This document shows positions 1-8,732 of a stretch of 33,843 nt of DNA, in pieces. Below the pieces are notes generated by a model. The model was given only the letters and a program-made list of their open reading frames with translations. It had not been told where the DNA came from and did not search any database. The DNA comes from Vicinamibacterales bacterium (GTDB lineage: Bacteria; Acidobacteriota; Vicinamibacteria; Vicinamibacterales; UBA2999): contig JAUXWO010000132.1 in assembly GCA_030680175.1 (NCBI GenBank), positions 1 through 33,843 on the forward strand, written 5' to 3'. Within the stretch, counting starts at the first letter, position 1; each line of letters begins with the position of its first letter. Position numbers and translations under genes: made by a program.

Positions 1-1
1 G

Positions 2-631
2 CAGGCGCAGGGCGCGCGTGCGTGGGGGCTCACCTGCGATGTGGCCGACGAGGCGAGCGTCGAGGCGCTGGCGGCCGCGGTGCGCGAACGCGCGGGCGCG
101 GTGGACATCCTCGTGAACAACGCCGGCATCGCTCTGGCGGCGCCGCTGCACAAGACGTCGCTCGCCGACTGGCAGCGCGTGCTCGGCGTCAACGCGACCG
201 GCGCCTTCCTCTGCACGCGCGCCTGGATCCCGGGCATGGTCGACCGCGGCTGGGGCCGCATCGTCAACGTCGCGTCGGTGGCGGGGCTCAGCGCGGATCG
301 CTACATCGCCGCGTACGCCGCCTCGAAGCACGCGCTGATCGGGTTGACGCGCGCGGCGGCCGCGGAGGTGGCGTCGAAGGGCGTCACCGTGAATGCCGTG
401 TGCCCGACGTACCTCGAGACCGAGATGACGGAAGGCACGCTGGCGAACATCTCGAGCGCCACCGGCCGCTCGCGCGCGGACGCGCTCGAGGCCATCATCG
501 CGCGGTCGCCACAGAAGCGCCTGGTCACCCCCGGCGAGGTGGCGGCGGCGGTGCTGTATCTCTGCGGCGAGGCGGCACGGGGCATCACCGGGGAGTCACT
601 CGTGATCGACGGAGGGGAGTTGCGCCGATGA
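2..631 (+). CDS. SDR-family NAD(P)-dependent oxidoreductase (5' end cut by window edge)
   Basis: Short-chain dehydrogenase/reductase; about 210 C-terminal residues are visible. The reading frame is open back to base 2, and the residues TCDVADEASVEAL match the usual adenine-ring-binding CDV motif of SDRs, so the true start and the N-terminal GxxxGxG loop lie upstream of the window. Visible family features are NNAGI, the catalytic Ser in NVASVAG, the Tyr-Lys pair in YAASK, and the C-terminal GITGESLVIDGG typical of FabG-like proteins. An internal GTG at 41 is not a credible start because it would delete half of the cofactor-binding fold. The stop codon overlaps the next gene by 4 bp (ATGA). By context it probably oxidises or reduces a hydroxy/oxo-acyl-CoA intermediate in the aromatic-CoA pathway encoded downstream. 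The family assignment is firm; the substrate is inferred. Confidence 0.9.
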   Translation, partial: QAQGARAWGLTCDVADEASVEALAAAVRERAGAVDILVNNAGIALAAPLHKTSLADWQRVLGVNATGAFLCTRAWIPGMVDRGWGRIVNVASVAGLSADRYIAAYAASKHALIGLTRAAAAEVASKGVTVNAVCPTYLETEMTEGTLANISSATGRSRADALEAIIARSPQKRLVTPGEVAAAVLYLCGEAARGITGESLVIDGGELRR

Positions 632-1149
632 GCTCGTCGAGGAAGCCACCCGGGCCGCGCGTGGCGAAGGCCCGGCTGGCGCCGAGGGTGCCGGCCGCGG
701 GCGGGCTGCGCCGCGCGCGTGCCGCCGGCCGCCTGGTCCCGCTGAACCCCGAAGCCCTCGGCGCACCCGTGGGCTTCACGCATGGCTGGCTCGCGCCGGC
801 GAGCGCACGCCTCCTCTTCGTGGCGGGCCAGACGGCGACGGATGCAGACGGCGTGGTGGCGGCGGAGGGCTTCGCCCCGCAGTTCGACCTGGCCCTGGCC
901 CGCGCGCTCGCGGTCGTGGCCGCCGCCGGCGGCCGGCCGGAGCACGTGGTGCGCATGACGGTGTACGTGACGGACCTCGACGCGTACACGGAGGCGCGGC
1001 GGGAGATCGGCCACGTGTGGAAGGCCCGGATGGGGCGCCACTATCCGGCGATGGCGCTCGTGGAGGTGCGGCGCCTCGTCGATGCGGGCGCGCTCGTGGA
1101 GATCGAGGTGACCGCGGCCGTGCCGGCGTCACCGGAGGCGCGCGAATGA
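628..1149 (+). CDS. RidA-family protein with N-terminal extension
   Basis: 173 residues. The chorismate-mutase-like RidA/YjgF fold covers about residues 45-170 (FVAGQTATDADG, then QFDLALARALAVVAAAGG, then VRMTVYVTDLDAYTEARRE, then ALVEIEVTA). RidA proteins hydrolyse reactive enamine/imine intermediates, which would suit a pathway passing through an amino-enoyl-CoA. However, the position of the RidA active-site Arg (Arg105 in E. coli RidA, usually in a PAR motif) is Met142 here (YPAM), so deaminase activity cannot be assumed. The first 45 residues are rich in Arg, Ala and Pro and are not part of the domain. The ATG at 628 is preferred because it gives the 4-bp overlap seen at every junction of this operon; a later start would also leave an intact domain. 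Confidence 0.85.
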   Translation: MSSSRKPPGPRVAKARLAPRVPAAGGLRRARAAGRLVPLNPEALGAPVGFTHGWLAPASARLLFVAGQTATDADGVVAAEGFAPQFDLALARALAVVAAAGGRPEHVVRMTVYVTDLDAYTEARREIGHVWKARMGRHYPAMALVEVRRLVDAGALVEIEVTAAVPASPEARE

Positions 1150-1943
1150 TGCAGACGACCTCGTTCCTTCTCGCCCATGACACCACGACCGGCGTGGTGA
1201 CCCTGACCCTGAACCGCCCCGACCGGCTCAACGCCCTGACGTTCGAGGTCTACGACGAGCTGCGACGCACCTTCCGGCAGCTCGATGTCGAGCCGGGTGT
1301 GCGGGCCGTCGTGCTGACGGGCGCGGGCAAGGCGTTCTGCTCCGGCGGGGACGTGCACGACATCATCGGCGCGCTCGTCGGGCGCGACTACCGGGGCCTG
1401 CTCGAGTTCACGCGCATGACGTGCGATCTGATCCTGGCCATCCGGCAGTGCCGGCGGCCCGTCGTCGCGGCGCTGAACGGCACGGTGGCGGGCGCAGGCG
1501 CGGTGATCGCGACGGCGTGCGACATTCGCCTCGCGGCGCCGTCCGCGAAGATCGCGTTTCTCTTCACGAAGGTCGGCTTGTCGGGCGCGGACATGGGCGC
1601 CGCGTGGCTGCTGCCGCGGATCGTCGGCCTGGGCCGCGCGACGGAGCTGCTGATGACGGGCGAGTTCATCACCGCCGACGAAGCGCACCGCATCGGGCTC
1701 TACAACCGCGTCGTGCCGGCCGAGGAGCTGGTGGCCGCGGCCACCGCCTTCGCGGAGATGCTGGCCAGCGGACCGTCGTTCGCGCTCGAGATCACCAAGG
1801 AAGCCCTGAATCGCGAAGCGCACATGGACCTGGCGGCCGCCCTGGAGGCGGAGGCGCAGATCCAGGCCTCGCTGATGCTCCATCCCGACTTCCGGGAGGC
1901 GTTCGAGGCGTTTCGCGACAAGCGCCCCGCGAGGTTTCTGTGA
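1146..1943 (+). CDS. Crotonase-fold enoyl-CoA hydratase/isomerase family protein
   Basis: 265 residues, normal length for the family. The crotonase fold is clear from TLNRPDRLNALT, the oxyanion-hole segment VLTGAGKAFCSGGDV, NGTVAGAGAVIATACDIRLAA, GLSGADMGAAWLLPR and the C-terminal FREAFEAFRDKRPARF. The two catalytic Glu residues of classical enoyl-CoA hydratase (GGCE and QPE contexts) are not present; the equivalent segments read GAGAV and FTK. An acidic residue occurs instead in GADMG, as in many crotonases that act as isomerases or hydrolases. It may therefore process a cyclic or ring-opened CoA ester rather than hydrate a simple enoyl-CoA. The gene begins with ATGATG at an ATGA overlap with the RidA gene and ends in a GTGA overlap with the acyl-CoA dehydrogenase gene. 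Confidence 0.88.
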   Translation: MMQTTSFLLAHDTTTGVVTLTLNRPDRLNALTFEVYDELRRTFRQLDVEPGVRAVVLTGAGKAFCSGGDVHDIIGALVGRDYRGLLEFTRMTCDLILAIRQCRRPVVAALNGTVAGAGAVIATACDIRLAAPSAKIAFLFTKVGLSGADMGAAWLLPRIVGLGRATELLMTGEFITADEAHRIGLYNRVVPAEELVAAATAFAEMLASGPSFALEITKEALNREAHMDLAAALEAEAQIQASLMLHPDFREAFEAFRDKRPARFL

Positions 1944-3076
1944 CCGTCGACGCGTTCCTGGCGCCCGGGCACGCGCCCTTCGCGGCGCGGCTCGCGGCGT
2001 TCGCGGCACGAGAGATCGCGCCGGCGCCCGAGCCGGTGGATGATGCGGCGGCGAGGGGCGACGCCCGGCGCTGGCTCACCACGCTCGGCGCCGGCGGCTG
2101 GCTCGGCTGCATCGCGGATCAGGACCTGCGCGCGCTGTGCCTGGTGCGTGAGGCGGTGGCGGGCGCGAGCCCGCTCGCCGACGCGGTGGTCGCGCTCCAG
2201 GCGCTCGGCGGGACGCCGTTCGTCCTCGCGGGCCGCGACGACCAGCGCGCGCGCTGGCTGACGCCAATCGTCGAGGGACGGGCGATGGCGGCCTTCGCGA
2301 TGACGGAGCCCGAGGCGGGCTCCGATGTGGCGGCGATGCAGACGACGGCCACACGCGAAGGAGACGGCTGGCGGCTGGACGGTGAGAAGCATCTGATCTC
2401 GAATGCCGGGATCGCGGACGTGTACGTGGTCTTCGCGGTGACGACGCCTGGCGCCGGCGGACGCGGGATCACCGCCTTTGTCGTGCCTGCGGACACGCCG
2501 GGCCTGACGTTCGCGGGCGCACAGGTGCTGGCGGCGCCGCACCCGCTGGGACGCCTGCGGTTCGAGGCGTGCCGGGTGCCCGCCGATGCCGTGCTCGGCG
2601 AGGTCGACCGCGGCTTCAAGCTCGGGATGATGACGCTCGACCGCATCCGGCCGAGCGTCGGCGCGGCCGCGTGCGGCATGGCGGCGCGCGCGCTCGACGA
2701 GGCGGTGCGGCATACGACCACGCGGCGCCAGTTCGGCCAGCCGTTGTCCGACTTCCAGCTCGTGCGGGAGAAGCTCGGGCGCATGGCGACGGAACTCGAT
2801 GCCGCGCGCCTGCTGGTGTACCGCGCGGCGTGGCTCAAGGATGGCGGCGCCGAACGCATCACGGTCGCGGCGGCGATGGCGAAGAGCTTCGCGACCGAAG
2901 CCGCGCAACGCATCGTCGACGACGCCGTGCAGCTGGTCGGGGGCGCAGGCGTGCTGGTGGGGCATCCGGTGGAGCGGCTCTACCGGTCGGTACGGGCGCT
3001 CCGGATCTACGAGGGTGCGACCGACATCCAGCATCTGATCATCGCCGGCGCCCTCATCGATGGAGTCCACGCATGA
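1940..3076 (+). CDS. Acyl-CoA dehydrogenase family flavoprotein
   Basis: 378 residues, complete. Signatures are [16 protein letters not shown] (FAD/substrate-binding signature 1), the middle beta domain with [11 protein letters not shown], the helical C-terminal domain with [14 protein letters not shown], and [19 protein letters not shown] followed by [10 protein letters not shown], whose Glu is the usual catalytic base. It should introduce an alpha,beta double bond into an acyl-CoA, passing electrons to ETF. The GTG start gives a 4-bp GTGA overlap with the crotonase gene, and the stop overlaps the next ATG by 4 bp. An acyl-CoA dehydrogenase beside a bifunctional aromatic-CoA monooxygenase is expected for the beta-oxidation-like later steps of aerobic 2-aminobenzoyl-CoA degradation. 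The exact substrate is not readable from the sequence. Confidence 0.92.
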   Translation: MTVDAFLAPGHAPFAARLAAFAAREIAPAPEPVDDAAARGDARRWLTTLGAGGWLGCIADQDLRALCLVREAVAGASPLADAVVALQALGGTPFVLAGRDDQRARWLTPIVEGRAMAAFAMTEPEAGSDVAAMQTTATREGDGWRLDGEKHLISNAGIADVYVVFAVTTPGAGGRGITAFVVPADTPGLTFAGAQVLAAPHPLGRLRFEACRVPADAVLGEVDRGFKLGMMTLDRIRPSVGAAACGMAARALDEAVRHTTTRRQFGQPLSDFQLVREKLGRMATELDAARLLVYRAAWLKDGGAERITVAAAMAKSFATEAAQRIVDDAVQLVGGAGVLVGHPVERLYRSVRALRIYEGATDIQHLIIAGALIDGVHA

Positions 3077-5379
3077 CGCCCCCGCTGCGCATCGTCTGCG
3101 TCGGCGGCGGGCCCGGCGGGTTGTACTTCGCGCTGCTGATGAAGAAGGCGGATCCGCGCCGTCGGGTCAGCGTCATCGAGCGGAACAGGCCGGACGACAC
3201 GTTCGGGTTCGGCGTGGTCTTCTCCGACCAGACGATGGCGGGGCTGGCGGAGGCGGACCGGGAGGTGTTCGACGCCATCGGCGCGGAGCTGGTGCACTGG
3301 GACGACATCGCCGTCCACTACGGCGGCGAGGTGGTGCGGTCCACCGGGCACGGCTTCAGCGGCATGAGCCGGCACACGTTGTTGCGCGTCCTGCAGACGC
3401 ATGCGCGCAACGCCGGTGTGGAGATCGTCTTCGAGCGGGAGGTCGTTGATCTGGACGCCATACCGGAGGCCGACCTGGTCGTGGCGTCCGACGGCGTGAA
3501 CAGCACGATGCGGCGCGCGCTGGCCGCCGGGGTGCGCACCGAGATCGATGTCCGGCCCAACCGCTTCGTCTGGCTGGGCACGACGAAGCCCTTTCCGGCC
3601 TTCACCTTCTATTTCCGGACGAACGCACACGGCCTGTGGCGCGTCCACGCGTATCAGTACGCGCCGGGCGCCTCGACGTTCATCGTGGAGTGTCGCGACG
3701 AGACCTGGCGGGCGGCCGGGCTCGAGGCGGCGGGGGATGCCGAGACGGTGGCGTACCTCGAGCATCTGTTTGCGGAGGAGCTCGACGGCCACCGGCTCAT
3801 CGCCGACAAGAGCATCTGGCGGCAGTTCCCCACGATCCGCGTCACGCCCTGGTCCGTGGGGCACACCGTCTTCATCGGCGACGCGGCGCACACGGCGCAC
3901 TTCTCGGTCGGATCCGGGACGCGCCTGGCCATGGAGGACGCGGTCGCGCTGCGCGATGCGCTGCACCACGCGCTCGACGGCGCGGGACCAGACACCGCCA
4001 CAGCGATTCGCGCCGGTCTGGCGGCGTACGATGCCGCCCGGCGGCCGCAGGTCGAGAGCCTGCAGCGCGCGGCGCATGCCTCGCTGCAGTGGTTCGAGGA
4101 TACCGAGCGGTACATGCGGCTCCCGCCGGTGCAGTTCGCCTTTACGTTGCTGACGCGCTCGCTGCGCATCACGCACGAAGAGCTGAAGGTCCGCGACCCG
4201 GAGTTCGTCGCCCGCCTCGACGCGTTCGTCGCCAGCGAGGCCGCCCGCCAGGTGGGACCGACCGGGGGCAGTCCCCGGCCGGCGCCGCCGATGTTCACGC
4301 CCGTCAGGCTGCGCGACCTCGTGATCCCCAACCGCGTCGCGGTGTCACCGATGTGCCAGTACGTCGCCGAGGAGGGCACGGTCGGCGACTGGCATCTCGT
4401 GCACCTCGGCAGCCGCGCCATGGGGGGCGCGGGCCTGGTCATGGCGGAGATGACCGATGTCAGCGCCGACGCGCGCATCTCGCCGGGGTGCGCGGGGCTC
4501 TACACGGGGGACCACGCGAGGGCGTGGAAGCGGATCGTGGACTTCATCCACGAGACGACGCCAGCGAAGGTGGGCATCCAGCTCGGGCACGCCGGACGCA
4601 AGGGCGCGACGAAGCGGATGTGGGAAGGCGACACCGAGCCGCTGCCGGCCGGGGCGCAGTGGCCGCTGCTGTCGGCGTCCGCCCTGCCGTACTTCCCGGA
4701 TCGCAGCCCCGTGCCACGCGCCATGAGCCGGGCGGACATGCAGACCGCGATTGAAGAGTACGTGCGCGCCACGCACCATGCCATCGAGGCCGGATTCGAT
4801 CTGCTCGAGGTGCACATGGCGCACGGCTACCTGCTGGCGTCGTTCCTCTCGCCGCTCACCAACACGCGCGACGACGAGTACGGCGGCGGGCTCGAGGCGC
4901 GGCTGCGCTTCCCGCTGGAGGTGTTCGACGCCTGCCGCGCGGTGTGGCCGGCGGAGCGCCCGATGAGCGTGCGCATCAGCGCCGTGGACTGGGCGCCCGG
5001 TGGCATGACGCCCGACGAGGCCGTGGAGGTGGCGCGGGCGCTCGGCGCGCATGGCTGCGACATCGTGGACGTCTCGGCGGGGCAGACCGTGCCGGATCAG
5101 CGCCCGGTGTATGGCCGGCTCTTCCAGACCCCGTTTGCCGATCGCATCCGCCACGACGCCGGCATCCAGACGATGGCGGTCGGGAACATCTCGTCGTTCA
5201 CCGACGTGAACACGATCATCGCCGCGGGGCGTGCGGACCTCTGCCTCCTCGCGCGCGCGCACCTCTTCGATCCGTACTGGACCAGGCACGCGGCCTTCAT
5301 GCAGCAGTACGCCCTGCCATGGCCGTCGCCCTATGCGTCGCTGGACCGCTACCAGCCGCGTTTCGAGTTCCGCCTGTGA
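3073..5379 (+). CDS. Bifunctional aromatic-acyl-CoA monooxygenase / Old-Yellow-Enzyme reductase
   Basis: 768 residues in two fused domains. Residues 1 to about 395 form a class A FAD monooxygenase: [10 protein letters not shown] nucleotide-binding loop, VASDGVNS (DG motif) and [20 protein letters not shown] (GD motif). Residues 407-768 form an OYE-type FMN reductase of the YqjM subclass: SPMCQY with Cys428, QLGHAGRKG, and the HMAH pair (His581, His584) before [21 protein letters not shown]. This architecture is that of 2-aminobenzoyl-CoA monooxygenase/reductase of Azoarcus and of proteins annotated as bifunctional salicylyl-CoA 5-hydroxylase/oxidoreductase. The first domain hydroxylates the ring of the CoA ester; the second reduces it and destroys aromaticity. 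The CoA ligase that would make the substrate is not in the window and may lie upstream. Aminobenzoyl-CoA is favoured over salicylyl-CoA because of the adjacent RidA homologue, but this is inference. Confidence 0.93.
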   Translation: MTPPLRIVCVGGGPGGLYFALLMKKADPRRRVSVIERNRPDDTFGFGVVFSDQTMAGLAEADREVFDAIGAELVHWDDIAVHYGGEVVRSTGHGFSGMSRHTLLRVLQTHARNAGVEIVFEREVVDLDAIPEADLVVASDGVNSTMRRALAAGVRTEIDVRPNRFVWLGTTKPFPAFTFYFRTNAHGLWRVHAYQYAPGASTFIVECRDETWRAAGLEAAGDAETVAYLEHLFAEELDGHRLIADKSIWRQFPTIRVTPWSVGHTVFIGDAAHTAHFSVGSGTRLAMEDAVALRDALHHALDGAGPDTATAIRAGLAAYDAARRPQVESLQRAAHASLQWFEDTERYMRLPPVQFAFTLLTRSLRITHEELKVRDPEFVARLDAFVASEAARQVGPTGGSPRPAPPMFTPVRLRDLVIPNRVAVSPMCQYVAEEGTVGDWHLVHLGSRAMGGAGLVMAEMTDVSADARISPGCAGLYTGDHARAWKRIVDFIHETTPAKVGIQLGHAGRKGATKRMWEGDTEPLPAGAQWPLLSASALPYFPDRSPVPRAMSRADMQTAIEEYVRATHHAIEAGFDLLEVHMAHGYLLASFLSPLTNTRDDEYGGGLEARLRFPLEVFDACRAVWPAERPMSVRISAVDWAPGGMTPDEAVEVARALGAHGCDIVDVSAGQTVPDQRPVYGRLFQTPFADRIRHDAGIQTMAVGNISSFTDVNTIIAAGRADLCLLARAHLFDPYWTRHAAFMQQYALPWPSPYASLDRYQPRFEFRL

Positions 5380-6290
5380 GCTTTCAGCCCGCGGCCGAGC
5401 CCGGCACGGACGAGCGCCCCGATCCGGCGCTGGATCTGGTCATCGTGCCGCGCGTGCGCGACCTCGGGGGATTCGAGGTGCGGCGCGTGCTGCCGTCGGG
5501 CCGCCGGAAGATGGTGGGGCCCTTCATCTTCCTCGACCAGATGGGCCCCGCGCTCTTCGAGGCCGGCCTCGGGCTCGACGTGCGCCCGCATCCCCACATC
5601 GGCCTTGCGACGGTCACATACCTCTTCAGCGGCGAACTGCTGCACCGCGACAGTGTGGGGAGCGTGCAGGCGATTCGCGCCGGTGAGGTGAACTGGATGA
5701 CGGCGGGCCGGGGGATTGCGCACTCCGAGCGGACGAGTCCGGCGGCGCGGGCGGCCGGTGGCGAGCTCTTCGGCATCCAGATGTGGGTGGCGCTGCCGCA
5801 GGCGGACGAGGAGATGCCCCCGGGGTTCGCGCACCATGCGCCGGCCGAACTCCCCGTGATCGAGGCGGAGGGCGCGCGGGTCACGCTCGTGGCCGGCGCG
5901 TGGCACGGCGCGCGCTCGCCGGTCGAGACGCGGTGGGAGACGTTGCTTGCCGACGCCGTCCTCGCGCCCGGCGCGCGGCTGCCGCTGCCGCCCTCGCACG
6001 AGGAACGCGCGGTCTTCGTCGCTTCGGGGATGATCGACGTCGCCGGGCAGGTGTTCGAGGCCGGCCCCCTCGTCGTCCTCAAGCCCGGCGTGTCGGTGAC
6101 GCTGGCCGCGCGCACCGCCGCCCGTGTCGTCGTCCTTGGCGGCGCGCCCATGGACGGTCCGCGCCACATCTGGTGGAACTTCGTCTCGAGTTCCCGCGAG
6201 CGGATTGAGCAGGCGAAGGCCGACTGGGTGGCGGGCCGGTTCGACCTCGTGCCTGACGAGGCCGAGCGTATTCCGCTGCCCGAGCGATGA
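5376..6290 (+). CDS. Pirin-family bicupin protein
   Basis: 304 residues. N-terminal pirin cupin with [13 protein letters not shown], the metal-ligand segment [22 protein letters not shown], and the second ligand segment GRGIAHSER; a C-terminal cupin follows, with [18 protein letters not shown]. The His-x-His and His-x-Glu residues that bind iron in pirins are present. Bacterial pirins include quercetinase-like dioxygenases and regulators of central metabolism; neither role can be assigned from sequence. The GTG start overlaps the monooxygenase/reductase stop codon by 4 bp, so it is translated as the last gene of the aromatic-CoA operon. A 67-bp gap separates it from pgl, which may be on the same transcript. 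Confidence 0.9.
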   Translation: MSFQPAAEPGTDERPDPALDLVIVPRVRDLGGFEVRRVLPSGRRKMVGPFIFLDQMGPALFEAGLGLDVRPHPHIGLATVTYLFSGELLHRDSVGSVQAIRAGEVNWMTAGRGIAHSERTSPAARAAGGELFGIQMWVALPQADEEMPPGFAHHAPAELPVIEAEGARVTLVAGAWHGARSPVETRWETLLADAVLAPGARLPLPPSHEERAVFVASGMIDVAGQVFEAGPLVVLKPGVSVTLAARTAARVVVLGGAPMDGPRHIWWNFVSSSRERIEQAKADWVAGRFDLVPDEAERIPLPER

Positions 6291-6357
6291 CGCGACGATC
6301 GACGGGCGGTGACGGATCCCCGGGCGCCGCGTGCGCCTGCCGGATGAGGCGCGACAC

Positions 6358-7116
6358 ATGAACGAGATCCCAGAGGTCGTCGTGGCGGCGGGCCCGGATG
6401 AGCTGGCGCAGCTCGCCGCCGATCGCGTCGCGCTGGCCGCTCACGCCTCTGTGGAGGCGCGGGGCGCCTTCCACCTCGCCCTCGCGGGCGGCTCCACGCC
6501 GCGGCGTCTCTACGAGCGGCTGGCCGGGGACCCGGCGTATGCGGCGCAGCCCTGGGCGCGCACGCACATCTACTTCGGCGATGAACGGTGCGTGCCGCCC
6601 GATCATCCCGACAGCAACTTCCGCATGGCGTACGAATCGTTGCTGACCCGCGTCCCGGTGCCCGCCGCGCAGGTGCATCGGATGGAGGGCGAGGATCCGG
6701 ATCCCGCGGCGGCCGCGGCACGCTACGAAGCGCGCGTCCGGCGGGCGCTCCCGCACGGCGTCGGGGAGGCGCCACGGCTCGACCTTGTGCTGCTTGGCCT
6801 GGGCGCCGATGGCCACACCGCGTCGCTCTTTCCCGGCACGACGGCGCTCGAGGCGTCGTCGCATCTGGTCGCGGCCACCTGGGTCGAGGCTGTTGCAGCG
6901 TTTCGCCTGACGATGACCCTGCCGCTGTTGAATGCGGCCCGTGCGGTGGTGTTTCTGGTGGCGGGTGAGGACAAGGCGGAGGCGGTGCGGCGTGTCCTGA
7001 CGCCGCCCCCGGGCGCCCCCCCGCTGCCCGCCGCACGCGTCCGTCCGACCGACGGGACGCTGACGTGGCTCCTGGCCGGGGTCTCCTGGCCGGGCGTCCC
7101 AGGGGTCAGATCTTGA
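6358..7116 (+). CDS. pgl: 6-phosphogluconolactonase (DevB/SOL family), C-terminus altered by a repeat
   Basis: 252 residues. Hydrolyses 6-phosphoglucono-1,5-lactone to 6-phosphogluconate, step two of the oxidative pentose phosphate pathway, in the cytosol. Family motifs are LALAGGSTPRRLYERL, IYFGDERCVPPDHPDSNFRM and DLVLLGLGADGHTASLFPG, with FLVAGEDKAEAV near the end. The ATG at 6358 is preferred to an upstream in-frame ATG at 6331 because the domain begins right after MNEIPEV. The end is odd: the TGA stop and the last residues (GVRS) are encoded by the left arm of a palindromic repeat that starts at 7102, so the native C-terminus was probably replaced. The core domain is intact and activity is likely retained. 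zwf follows immediately, and gnd lies 2 kb away facing this pair. Confidence 0.93.
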   Translation: MNEIPEVVVAAGPDELAQLAADRVALAAHASVEARGAFHLALAGGSTPRRLYERLAGDPAYAAQPWARTHIYFGDERCVPPDHPDSNFRMAYESLLTRVPVPAAQVHRMEGEDPDPAAAAARYEARVRRALPHGVGEAPRLDLVLLGLGADGHTASLFPGTTALEASSHLVAATWVEAVAAFRLTMTLPLLNAARAVVFLVAGEDKAEAVRRVLTPPPGAPPLPAARVRPTDGTLTWLLAGVSWPGVPGVRS

Positions 7117-7184
7117 TCCTTGCGTCGCTGCCAACCAGGAGTGGAGAAATTCGTGCCAACGCGCAAGAATCAAGATCTGACCCC
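7102..7184. repeat. 83-bp palindromic element between pgl and zwf (REP/RAYT-type ends)
   Basis: Two 23-bp arms, 7102-7124 and 7162-7184, are inverted copies with a single mismatch; each outer end reads GGGGTCAGATCTTGAT inward. They enclose about 37 bp. The left arm contains the pgl stop codon and the right arm ends on the base before the zwf ATG. Similar ends are familiar from short palindromes associated with REP-associated tyrosine (IS200-like) transposases, but no transposase is present here. It is probably a non-autonomous, mobilised element. The transcript should fold into a strong hairpin between the two genes. Confidence 0.8.
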
Positions 7185-8669
7185 ATGACAGCTGGACCGT
7201 GCACGCTTGTGATCCTTGGGGTGGCGGGCGACCTGACGCGCCGCCTGTTGATGCCGGCCCTCTACCACCTGGCCGTCGACGGCCTCCTCCCCGACGCGTT
7301 CCGTATCGTCGGCTACGCGCGCACCGAGGTGACCGAGGACGAGCTTCGCGCGCGTCTGCGCGAGGGCATCGTCGCGCAGGTCAGCTCGGCGCTCGACGAG
7401 TCGCGTCTCGACTGGCTCGTCTCACGGGTGACCTACGTGCAGGGCGCATTCGAGGACGAGGCCGGCTTCGATCGACTGGCGGCGCACCTCGCCACCCTTG
7501 ACCAGGACGCCGCGGATGGCGGCCACCATCTCTACTATCTCGCCACGGCGCCGGAGTTCTTCGAGGGCGTCTGCCGGCAGCTGGGCGATCGCGGGCTGCT
7601 GGACGAATCTGGCGGCGCGTGGCGCCGGGTGATCGTGGAGAAGCCCTTCGGACGCGATCTGGCCTCGGCGCGCGCGCTCAACGCGGCGCTCGCCTCCGTG
7701 ATGGACGAGTCGCAGGTCTACCGGATCGATCACTACCTCGGCAAGGAAACCGTTCAGAACATCCTCGTGTTCCGCTTCGGCAACGGCATCTTCGAACCCA
7801 TCTGGAACCGGCGCTACGTCGACCACGTGCAGATCACGGTGGCCGAATCCGTCGGGGTCGAGACGCGCGGGGGGTACTACGATGAGACCGGCGCTCTGCG
7901 CGACATGGTGCCGAACCACCTGTTCCAGCTCCTCACGCTGGTGGGGATGGAGCCGCCGAGCTCGTTTCAGCCCGCCGCGCTGCACGACGAGCAGGCAAAG
8001 CTCCTGCAGGCCGTCATGCCCATCGAACCCTCCGCGTGCGGTGTCAACACGGTGCGCGCGCAGTACGCCGCAGGGCGCCTCGACGGCGAGTCCGTGCCCG
8101 GCTACCTCGATGAAGCACGCGTCGATGCCGGGTCTGGCACCGAGACGTACGCCGCGCTCACCCTCGCCGTCGACAACTGGCGCTGGGCGGGCGTGCCGTT
8201 CTACCTCCGCACAGGCAAGCGCCTCGCGGCCAAGCGGACGGAGGTCGTGATCCAGTTCCGCCGCGCGCCGCTGGCGCTCTTCCGGCAATCCGATGTGGCC
8301 GCACCCTCCGCCAACCAGCTGGTGCTGTCGATTCAGCCCGAGGAGAGCATCTCGCTCGAGTTCGCCGCCAAGGTGCCCGGCCCGGAGGTCACCACGGCGC
8401 CCGTGCGCATGCGGTTCTGCTACGAGGAACACTTCAAGATCGGGGGCCGCACGGGCTACGAGACCCTGCTGTACGATGCCATGACCGGCGACCGCAGCCT
8501 GTTCAAGCGGGCCGATGTCATCGAGGCGGGATGGGCGCTGGTCGATCCCATGCTGCAGGCCTGGGAGGCCAACGCCTGCAGCCTGGTCACGTACCCCGCC
8601 GGCACGGACGGCCCCGCCGAGGCGGACGCGTTGCTCGGGCGGGACGGCCGTCGCTGGCGGCCGGTATGA
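7185..8669 (+). CDS. zwf: Glucose-6-phosphate 1-dehydrogenase
   Basis: 494 residues, the usual length. Oxidises glucose-6-phosphate to 6-phosphogluconolactone with NAD(P)+, the entry step of the oxidative pentose phosphate and Entner-Doudoroff routes. Sequence evidence: N-terminal Rossmann motif VILGVAGDLTRRLLMPAL, VIVEKPFGRDL, the active-site signature RIDHYLGKE, FRFGNGIFEPIWNRRYVDHVQIT, and C-terminal LLYDAMTGDRSLFKR. The ATG at 7185 directly abuts the right arm of the palindromic element and no Shine-Dalgarno sequence is visible before it, so translation may depend on coupling from pgl or on a repeat-derived leader. Upstream in-frame codons exist but read through the repeat and encode nothing conserved. 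Confidence 0.97.
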   Translation: MTAGPCTLVILGVAGDLTRRLLMPALYHLAVDGLLPDAFRIVGYARTEVTEDELRARLREGIVAQVSSALDESRLDWLVSRVTYVQGAFEDEAGFDRLAAHLATLDQDAADGGHHLYYLATAPEFFEGVCRQLGDRGLLDESGGAWRRVIVEKPFGRDLASARALNAALASVMDESQVYRIDHYLGKETVQNILVFRFGNGIFEPIWNRRYVDHVQITVAESVGVETRGGYYDETGALRDMVPNHLFQLLTLVGMEPPSSFQPAALHDEQAKLLQAVMPIEPSACGVNTVRAQYAAGRLDGESVPGYLDEARVDAGSGTETYAALTLAVDNWRWAGVPFYLRTGKRLAAKRTEVVIQFRRAPLALFRQSDVAAPSANQLVLSIQPEESISLEFAAKVPGPEVTTAPVRMRFCYEEHFKIGGRTGYETLLYDAMTGDRSLFKRADVIEAGWALVDPMLQAWEANACSLVTYPAGTDGPAEADALLGRDGRRWRPV

Positions 8670-8732
8670 TGCCCGGCCCGGCGAGCGCGCGTCAGCGCGC
8701 GTGATGCCGACGACGGCAGGCCTGCGCAGCGA

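Noticed and set aside
6287-6361. A 24-codon open frame ([10 protein letters not shown]...) overlapping the pirin stop and the pgl start by 4 bp each
   Set aside because: The coupling is suggestive, but the peptide has no recognisable feature and such short frames are common in GC-rich DNA.
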